From an uncultured Verrucomicrobiota bacterium (GTDB lineage Bacteria > Verrucomicrobiota > Kiritimatiellia > RFP12 > UBA1067): a stretch of 22,468 nucleotides of DNA. The notes beneath the pieces are model-generated. The model was not told the origin of the DNA. It did not search any database and saw only the letters and a list, made by a program, of their open reading frames with translations. A program made the position numbers and the translations under genes. Position 1 is the stretch's first letter. Every line of letters begins with the position of its first letter. Positions 1 through 4,841 of this stretch are shown here, piece after piece. The DNA lies in NCBI GenBank assembly GCA_937901395.1, contig CALCDB010000121.1, positions 1-22,468 on the forward strand, read 5' to 3'.

Positions 1-1196
1 TGAACTCCCCGGACGACGCGGACGGGTGCAAGGTGTCGGGGGCGGGCGCGTATCTCGTCGGCAAGAAGGTCACGCTCAAGGCGACCGCCCCCAAGGGCGT
101 CGTGTTCATGGGGTGGTATGGTGGTGGGAGCGTTGTCGCTACGCAGGCGACATATACCTTCACGATGGGCAAGAAAGATATTGAACTCGTTGCTAAGTTC
201 AAGAAAGAGGTGATGAGCGTTGGGTGCAAGGGATTGTCGGATAAGGAATACTTCCCCGCGGGCGTAACTGGTGCGGAAGGCGGCATTGCATTGGATATCT
301 CGACCGAGAGCGGAGTTAAGTCCATCAAGGTCGATAAGTTGCCTACAGGAATGAAATACGATTCAAAGATAGGACGCATCATTGGCGCGCCAACCAAGGC
401 GGGTGACAATACGGTCGTCATCACCGTGACGGCAGTTTCAGGCGCGATAGAGAAAAAGGAAATCAAGGTTGCGGTCGAGGCGATGCCTGTTATGGCGGTA
501 GGAAAATTCGATGGATTCGTTTTAGCTGGAAAGGACAACGCAGGAACATTCACGCTGACGACGACTGATGCGGGCAAATTGACGGCAAAGGTCATCACGG
601 CGGCGGGAACGGTCTCGTTTTCAGGAACATGTTGGGACACTGTCAAGGATGGAGTCTATCGTGCGACGCTCACGACGAAGAATGGGGAGAAGTTGACGCT
701 TGTGCTCGATTCAACGGCATCATGGGATGCGAACCAGCTTTCTGGAACATTCACGACTGCCGCAAAAGCCGAAACAAAGAAAACAGCTGCTGTGCCATCC
801 CGTACCTATTCGCTCGTAGCCCAGCGGAACGCTTTCAGTAAGACATGGTATTTTGCGGCGGAGGGCAATGAGGCGATGGGTTGGACGTTCGCTTATGCCA
901 AGGATTCGAAGACGGCCGCATTCACGGTGACCATGAAGGCGGATGGAACGACGATGATTGCGGGTAAACTTCCAAACGGGAACGATGAGAAGGGCAGAGG
1001 GGTCTTCATTAAAGTATCGGCTTCTAGCTATGCCAATGTTGGTGGGCTTAAGGAAGGTGTGATTTTAGCCGATTTTGCGTCGGTTATGACGGTCAATAAG
1101 GTTAAAAAGGTATTGGCGATTAAAACCAATCTTTGGTTTGATTGCTCCGATGGAGAAGTTATGAAATACATTGGCTCGGCGAAGTTCGTTGAGTAA
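1..1196 (+). CDS. Large secreted/surface protein, C-terminal part (InlB-type repeat plus Ig-like domain), 5' truncated
   Basis: The frame is open to the left edge (first whole codon at 3), so this is the C-terminal ~398 residues of a longer protein; the GTG at 33 is not a convincing start. Reading from base 33, the first ~55 residues (GAGAYLVGKKVTLKATA, then GWYGGG and a TYTFTM...KDIELVAKF ending) look like a divergent InlB B-repeat. Next comes a putative Ig/cadherin-like stretch with LPTGMKYD...GRIIGAPTKAG, the pattern of He_PIG-type domains. The rest is beta-rich and Gly/Thr/Lys-rich, with an FDGF...GTFTLT unit. No C-terminal sorting motif or membrane anchor is visible. Such domain mixes occur in adhesins and other exported proteins; the actual function is unknown. 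Codon use changes abruptly near base 117. Domain reading is fairly secure, role is not. Confidence 0.75.
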   Translation, partial: NSPDDADGCKVSGAGAYLVGKKVTLKATAPKGVVFMGWYGGGSVVATQATYTFTMGKKDIELVAKFKKEVMSVGCKGLSDKEYFPAGVTGAEGGIALDISTESGVKSIKVDKLPTGMKYDSKIGRIIGAPTKAGDNTVVITVTAVSGAIEKKEIKVAVEAMPVMAVGKFDGFVLAGKDNAGTFTLTTTDAGKLTAKVITAAGTVSFSGTCWDTVKDGVYRATLTTKNGEKLTLVLDSTASWDANQLSGTFTTAAKAETKKTAAVPSRTYSLVAQRNAFSKTWYFAAEGNEAMGWTFAYAKDSKTAAFTVTMKADGTTMIAGKLPNGNDEKGRGVFIKVSASSYANVGGLKEGVILADFASVMTVNKVKKVLAIKTNLWFDCSDGEVMKYIGSAKFVE

Positions 1197-1358
1197 GTTT
1201 TCAAAGTAACTTTGAGACGCGCTCCAGAAAGTCTAAAAAGTTTGTTGTTTTACCCCCTTGCAAGGTGAGGAAAAATTGAGGGGCACGCCCTCGGAAAGTC
1301 AATAAAAGCAGGGGTTTGGGGAGAGTTGGCTTGAAGAGGGGGTAGGATGGCGGGGGAG

Positions 1359-1378
1359 TCGTCCGCAGACGCGGACGA
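1359..1378. repeat. Perfect hairpin, 8-bp stem, AGAC loop
   Basis: TCGTCCGC (1359-1366) pairs perfectly with GCGGACGA (1371-1378) around the 4-base loop AGAC. The stem is GC-rich and should be stable as RNA or cruciform DNA. No T-run follows on the + strand, so it is not a standard intrinsic terminator. It lies about 75 bp upstream of the yfcE -10 element. It may be a Rho-independent-like end without a U-tract, an mRNA-stabilising 3' stem for the upstream gene, or a protein site. Confidence 0.55.
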
Positions 1379-1393
1379 AGCAGAACCTGTAAT

Positions 1394-1431
1394 AGGGGAA
1401 GGTGAAGGGGAGAAGGGGAAGAGGAAGGGAG
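1394..1431 (+). other. G-rich polypurine tract (possible G-quadruplex or triplex former)
   Basis: The + strand is all purine from 1404 to 1431 and has a single T (1403) in 1394-1431. G-runs sit at 1395-1398, 1407-1410, 1415-1418 and 1427-1429, followed by GGGG at 1438-1441 and 1443-1446. Some loops are 8 nt, slightly over the usual 7-nt limit for G-quadruplex prediction. The tract ends about 20 bp before the yfcE -10 box, where a -35 element would normally be. Confidence 0.45.
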
Positions 1432-1450
1432 TGCAATGGGGCGGGGAAAT

Positions 1451-1462
1451 TTGATATAATAC
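1451..1462 (+). promoter_or_regulatory. Extended -10 promoter of yfcE-like gene
   Basis: TTGATATAATAC with a perfect TATAAT at 1455-1460 and an extended TG at 1452-1453. No TTGACA-like -35 is visible 16-18 bp upstream. The start codon is 23 bp past the hexamer, giving a predicted leader of about 17 nt that contains AGGGAG at 1475-1480. The upstream context GGGAAATTTG is shared with the purF promoter. Confidence 0.8.
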
Positions 1463-1483
1463 GAGGCGAAGGGTAGGGAGAGT

Positions 1484-1999
1484 ATGAGAATTGTATTCAT
1501 GAGTGATATTCACGGGGTTCCGAGTGCGCTTGAAGCGGCGCTTGAGAGCGCGTCGGCGCTTGGGTATGATAGAATCGCCTTGCTTGGGGATTTGCTTTAT
1601 CATGGGCCAAGAAACGGGGTGCCGGATTTTTACGATCCGGTAAAGGTAGCGCATATCCTTAATTTGCACAAGCATCTCATCACCGCGGTTCGTGGGAATT
1701 GCGACGCCGAGGTGGATCAGATGATGTTCGAGTTTCCGATGATGAGCGATTACGATATTCTGGAGGCGGGCAAGGAGAAGTTCTTTCTCACCCATGGGCA
1801 TCTATTCAACGAATATAAGCTGCCACCAGTCGGGATTGGCACGGTGTTGGTGAATGGGCATACGCACATACCGGAATTGAAGACATTGGAATGCGGAATG
1901 AAGATGTTCAATCCGGGGTCGATCGCATTGCCGAAGGGAGGGTCGAGCCGATCATTTGGATATTTCGATGGTGAGAATCTCAAGCATTACACTATCTAA
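1484..1999 (+). CDS. yfcE: YfcE/MJ0936-type metallophosphoesterase
   Basis: 171 residues, close to the ~180 of YfcE phosphodiesterases. All metal-binding motifs of the calcineurin-like fold are visible in order: DIHG (8-11), GDLLYHGPRN (35-44), GNCD (71-74), THGH (103-106) and GHTH (125-128), then NPGS near the C-terminus. Family members hydrolyse phosphodiester bonds with Mn-type metal centres in vitro; the physiological substrate is unsettled. The ATG at 1484 is preceded by AGGGAG and an extended -10 box. Stop at 1997-1999 is followed 17 bp later by the purF -10 element, so this is probably a single-gene transcription unit. Cytoplasmic, no signal peptide or membrane segment. Confidence 0.9.
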   Translation: MRIVFMSDIHGVPSALEAALESASALGYDRIALLGDLLYHGPRNGVPDFYDPVKVAHILNLHKHLITAVRGNCDAEVDQMMFEFPMMSDYDILEAGKEKFFLTHGHLFNEYKLPPVGIGTVLVNGHTHIPELKTLECGMKMFNPGSIALPKGGSSRSFGYFDGENLKHYTI

Positions 2000-2007
2000 G
2001 GGGATGG

Positions 2008-2038
2008 GAAATTTGGTATAATACACGAACCAAATTTC
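2008..2038. promoter_or_regulatory. purF promoter enclosed in a perfect 9-bp dyad (candidate operator)
   Basis: The extended -10 TTGGTATAATAC (2013-2024, TATAAT 2017-2022) lies inside GAAATTTGG (2008-2016) and its exact inverted repeat CCAAATTTC (2030-2038), spacer 13 bp. The dyad is centred on the -10/start-site region, a place where a bound repressor would block RNA polymerase. In the mRNA only the right arm would be present, so a DNA-binding role is likelier than an RNA hairpin. GGAGGGAG at 2041-2048 is the ribosome binding site for the ATG at 2051. No -35 element is evident. Confidence 0.7.
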
Positions 2039-2050
2039 AAGGAGGGAGAA

Positions 2051-3514
2051 ATGGGTGGCTTTTGCGGAGTAATAACAGAGGAGGATTGCGTAAGCGATTT
2101 ATTCTTCGGGACTGATTACCATTCTCATCTTGGCACGCATCGCGGAGGGATGATGGTGCTGGATAAGCAGAAGGGCTTTCAGCGTTCGATTCACAATATT
2201 CAGAATGCGCCATTTCGCTCCAAGTTCGATCACGATGTTTCGCGTTTTGTCGGGAATGTAGGCATTGGGGTAATTTCCGATACGGATCCACAGCCATTGG
2301 TGATGTGCTCTCACTTGGGAACGTTCTCGTTGGTGACGGTTGGGATGATCTCAAACATCGAGGAGCTTAAGAAGGAATTGTTCTATGGCAATTCCGCGCA
2401 GTTGCAGTATTCCACGACGAGCGGGATGGTAGGGCCGACGGAAGTAGTAAGCGCGCTCATCGCTACGCAGTCCACGATTATCGAAGGCGTAAAGTATGTG
2501 CAAAGCAGAATAAAGGGGAGCTGCTCGATATTGATTGTAACCGAGGATGGTCGGCTTTACGCGGCGCGAGATCGGTATGGGCGCACACCAGTGGCAATCG
2601 GGCGCAAGGAAGGCGCGACGATCGCGCTTATGGAATCGTGCGCGTTGGCGAATCTCGGGTATTCGCATTTGCGCGATTTGGGTCCAGGCGAGATGGTGGA
2701 GATGGAGCCGGATGGGGTAACGACGGTAATTGAGCCGCAGCCGCAGATGGCGATATGTTCATTCTTGTGGGTGTATTACGGATACCCAGCCTCCACCTAC
2801 GAGGGGCGCAATGTGGAGATGGCGAGGTATCGGTGCGGCAGCGCGTTGGCAAAGCGGTATCCGGTGGATGCGGATGCGGCGTGCGGGATTCCGGATAGCG
2901 GAATTTCGCATGCGCTTGGCTACGCTCATGAGGCGGGGATCAAATACGCGAGGCCATTCGTCAAGTACACGCCAACGTGGGCGCGAAGCTTCATGCCGTC
3001 GGATCAGAAGCAGCGGGAGCGGGTGGCCGCGATGAAGCTGATACCGATTCCGGAATTGATAAGGGGAAGGCGCCTCGTATTCTGCGATGATTCCGTGGTG
3101 AGGGGAACGCAATTGGGCAAGCAGGCGGATCGACTTTACGGCGAGGGCTGCAAGGAAACGCATGTGCGCATTGCGTGTCCGCCATTGCTATATCCATGCA
3201 GGTTCCTTAACTTTTCGCGTTCGCGCAGCGAGTATGATCTAATTACCCGCCGATATATTCGTGGGAAGGCGGGCGATAATGAGGATATATCAAAATACCG
3301 AAATCCCGAAAGCGAAGAATACAAGGGGATGGTCGAGTATATTCGCGAGAAGCTCAATCTTACCTCGTTGGCATTTCAGACGGTGGATGATCTGGTCGCG
3401 GCGATTGGATTGCCGAAGGAAAAGCTCTGCACGTATTGCTGGACGGGCGAAGATGTATCAATGCCTGGCTCTTGCGCTGGCGGTTGCCAGAATTGTCCGC
3501 ATAAGTGTCATTGA
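2051..3514 (+). CDS. purF: PurF-family amidophosphoribosyltransferase with atypical glutaminase domain
   Basis: 487 residues. PurF makes 5-phosphoribosylamine from PRPP and glutamine, the first step of purine synthesis. The C-terminal half is clear: PRPP loop FCDDSVVRGT (344-353) and the four Fe-S cysteines expected from the Bacillus enzyme (C236 in ICSFLWVYY, C383 in PPLLYPC, C460 and C463 in CTYCWTG). The N-terminus MGGFCGV offers Cys5 as nucleophile after loss of four residues, and HRG (30-32) is kept. By eye, however, the glutamine-binding residues of E. coli PurF (Arg73, Asn101-Gly102, Asp127) fall on GIGVISD, GMISN and GPTE and are not conserved. An extra CysX3CysX2CysX3Cys tail (475-486) ends the protein. 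It may be a divergent subfamily using ammonia or another partner. Strong GGAGG before the ATG. Confidence 0.85.
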   Translation: MGGFCGVITEEDCVSDLFFGTDYHSHLGTHRGGMMVLDKQKGFQRSIHNIQNAPFRSKFDHDVSRFVGNVGIGVISDTDPQPLVMCSHLGTFSLVTVGMISNIEELKKELFYGNSAQLQYSTTSGMVGPTEVVSALIATQSTIIEGVKYVQSRIKGSCSILIVTEDGRLYAARDRYGRTPVAIGRKEGATIALMESCALANLGYSHLRDLGPGEMVEMEPDGVTTVIEPQPQMAICSFLWVYYGYPASTYEGRNVEMARYRCGSALAKRYPVDADAACGIPDSGISHALGYAHEAGIKYARPFVKYTPTWARSFMPSDQKQRERVAAMKLIPIPELIRGRRLVFCDDSVVRGTQLGKQADRLYGEGCKETHVRIACPPLLYPCRFLNFSRSRSEYDLITRRYIRGKAGDNEDISKYRNPESEEYKGMVEYIREKLNLTSLAFQTVDDLVAAIGLPKEKLCTYCWTGEDVSMPGSCAGGCQNCPHKCH

Positions 3515-4395
3515 CGCCTAAGGCGGAGCTGAGGCAAGATCACCGCGATAAAGACCAAAGCGCAACCGACGAGTTGCCGCAGGGTAAGGGTATCGCCCAA
3601 TATCCACCAACCGAAGAGCGCGCCGAACACCGATTCCAGCGACATGATGATCGCGGCTATGGTAGGCGGCGTTCCTACCTGTCCGATATTCTGCAAGGTA
3701 TAGGCGATGCCGCTGGAGAGGATGCCAATGAAGAGCAAGGCGGGCAGTCCCGCCCAGAAATCGGCGAAGTTCAGATAGCGAAGCTCGCTTGGCAAGAAGA
3801 TGAACGGCAAGGTGATGATTGCGGACGAAAGCAATTGCAGGGCGCTGAAGCGAATGATGTTGACCTTCGAGGAGTAATGGTTCACGATCATGATTTGAAT
3901 GGCGAAAAGGGCGGCGCACGCGAGGGTCCAGGCTTCGCCGACACCGAGGCGGAGACTATCCTTTTCCATAGAGACGCTTACGAGGAAGGAGCCGATGATG
4001 GCGATGAGCACGGAGAGCCACACCACGGGTTTGGGGCGGCGCAAGCCCAAGATGCCGACGAATACGGGCACGAGGACGACGTAATTGGCGGTAAGGAAAG
4101 CGGAGATGCCAGGAGTCGTGGTTTCGATGCCGATTTGCTGGGCAAGCATCGAGGATGAGAGCGCGATGCCACTAATCGTTCCGCCAACGAATTCGGTTTT
4201 CGTAAGCTTGCCGAGCTTATGTCGCATCGGGAGCAATAGGAACAGCGCGAGGAAGCCCGCGCCGAGGAAGTTGCGGAAGCTGACGATCGCGAAGGGGCCG
4301 AAATGATCCGCGCCAAGCTTCTGGGCGAGAAAAGCCGCTCCCCAGATTATGGTAGCGGCGAGTATCGCGAATTGGTGCCAGATCGTTTTATTCAT
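3508..4395 (-). CDS. EamA/DMT-superfamily permease
   Basis: 295 residues, nearly all hydrophobic, consistent with the usual ten membrane helices in two EamA repeats. Typical features are IIWGAAFLAQK in helix 1, SFRNFLGAG in helix 2, FLTANYVVLVPVF in the first repeat and SLESVFGALFGWWILGD in the second. Family members move metabolites or amino acids across the inner membrane; the substrate here cannot be told. The gene is convergent with purF: its stop (3508-3510) lies inside the purF coding end, a 7-bp overlap (3508-3514) with no terminator between them. The ATG at 4395 sits only 9 bp from its -10 hexamer, implying a leader of about 3 nt. Confidence 0.88.
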   Translation of the reverse strand: MNKTIWHQFAILAATIIWGAAFLAQKLGADHFGPFAIVSFRNFLGAGFLALFLLLPMRHKLGKLTKTEFVGGTISGIALSSSMLAQQIGIETTTPGISAFLTANYVVLVPVFVGILGLRRPKPVVWLSVLIAIIGSFLVSVSMEKDSLRLGVGEAWTLACAALFAIQIMIVNHYSSKVNIIRFSALQLLSSAIITLPFIFLPSELRYLNFADFWAGLPALLFIGILSSGIAYTLQNIGQVGTPPTIAAIIMSLESVFGALFGWWILGDTLTLRQLVGCALVFIAVILPQLRLRRQ

Positions 4396-4402
4396 TGGAG
4401 GC

Positions 4403-4413
4403 GTATTATATCA
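4403..4413 (-). promoter_or_regulatory. Extended -10 promoter of EamA gene (minus strand)
   Basis: On the minus strand the bases read TGATATAATAC, with TATAAT at 4410-4405. It extends to TATGATATAATACGC, a 15-mer identical to the promoters of the glycosyltransferase and adk genes. Nine bases separate the hexamer from the ATG, so the transcript should start 0-3 nt before it. It forms a perfect 11-bp inverted repeat with the + strand promoter at 4424-4434. Confidence 0.78.
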
Positions 4414-4423
4414 TAAAGGAATG

Positions 4424-4434
4424 TGATATAATAC
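4424..4434 (+). promoter_or_regulatory. Extended -10 promoter of HIT-dinG-comEC operon
   Basis: TGATATAATAC with TATAAT at 4427-4432, seven bases before the ATG at 4440, so the predicted start site is at or one base before the A of ATG. It is back-to-back with the minus-strand EamA promoter, only 10 bp between the two 11-bp arms (4414-4423). Each polymerase's -35 contact region overlaps the other's -10 box, so the two promoters should compete. Confidence 0.78.
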
Positions 4435-4439
4435 TCAAC

Positions 4440-4841
4440 ATGAAAAACAATTGTGTATTTTGTGCGATCGTGGCGGGTGAGATACCCTGCTTCAAAATCT
4501 ACGAGGATGATTCGGTATTGGCGTACCTTGACATCAATCCCATTTCAAAGGGCCATACGCTGGTGATACCCAAAGCCCATTTCGCCGGGCTTTTGGATAC
4601 GGATGAAGCGGTGTTGGCGGATGTAATCGGCAAGGTGAAGAAGATCGCCGCGCATATCAAGGAGAAGCTTGGGTGCGATGGTTTCAACATCATGCAGAAC
4701 AATGGCGAGTCGGCCGGGCAGAGCGTAAAGCACGTGCATTTCCACATCATTCCACGATGGAATGGGGATGCGCTCGCATTCGAGAGCCATGCTGGCGATA
4801 TGGAAGCGTTGAATACGCTGGCTACGCAAATTAGATTGTGA
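4440..4841 (+). CDS. HIT family nucleotide-binding protein (HinT-like)
   Basis: 133 residues from the ATG at 4440. The N-terminus CVFCAIVAGEIP (5-16) and the histidine triad HVHFHIIP (98-105, His98/100/102) define the HinT/Fhit-like HIT family, which hydrolyses nucleoside phosphoramidates or similar adenylated compounds. C5 and C8 match the zinc-binding pair of many bacterial HIT proteins. An in-frame ATG at 4395 exists but lies upstream of the promoter, so it cannot be the start. With the -10 box ending at 4432 there is no room for a Shine-Dalgarno site: translation is probably leaderless. The stop overlaps the next start as GTGA (4838-4841), pointing to translational coupling with the helicase. 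Confidence 0.9.
   Translation: MKNNCVFCAIVAGEIPCFKIYEDDSVLAYLDINPISKGHTLVIPKAHFAGLLDTDEAVLADVIGKVKKIAAHIKEKLGCDGFNIMQNNGESAGQSVKHVHFHIIPRWNGDALAFESHAGDMEALNTLATQIRL

Larger units (their letters stand above)
1197..1483. other. Longest intergenic stretch, G-rich, no gene seen
   Basis: These 287 bp between the surface-protein gene and the yfcE-like gene hold no convincing reading frame. They contain a 15-bp near-palindrome right after the upstream stop (1201-1215), a 10-bp palindrome CCTTGCAAGG at 1256-1265, a perfect 8-bp-stem hairpin at 1359-1378, a G-rich polypurine tract (1394-1431) and the yfcE promoter at 1451-1462. No intrinsic terminator with a U-run is apparent. It could be the 3' untranslated end of the large upstream gene plus the control region of the next one. 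Confidence 0.6.

Noticed and set aside
1201..1215. TCAAAGTAACTTTGA after the first gene as an intrinsic terminator
   Set aside because: The symmetry leaves at best a 5-bp AT-rich stem with no following T-run; too weak to call.
1250..1801. Minus-strand frame across the intergenic gap and the yfcE gene
   Set aside because: Its Pro/Ser-rich product mirrors the G-rich tract, and it runs antisense to conserved metallophosphoesterase motifs; no ribosome site.
3515..3525. CGCCTAAGGCG at the purF/EamA junction as a bidirectional terminator
   Set aside because: The arms are only 5 bp around one base, so no stable hairpin can close, and there is no T-run on either side.
3505..4158. Long open frame on the + strand (about 217 codons) opposite the EamA gene
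   Set aside because: Composition is that of an antisense shadow (Asp/Glu/Gly-rich, no fold motif), while the minus strand encodes a clear ten-helix permease with its own promoter.
4395..4439. Upstream in-frame ATG (4395) as the start of the HIT gene
   Set aside because: It lies upstream of the TATAAT at 4427-4432 and would add 15 residues not typical of HIT proteins; the ATG at 4440 gives the standard MxxxCxFC start.
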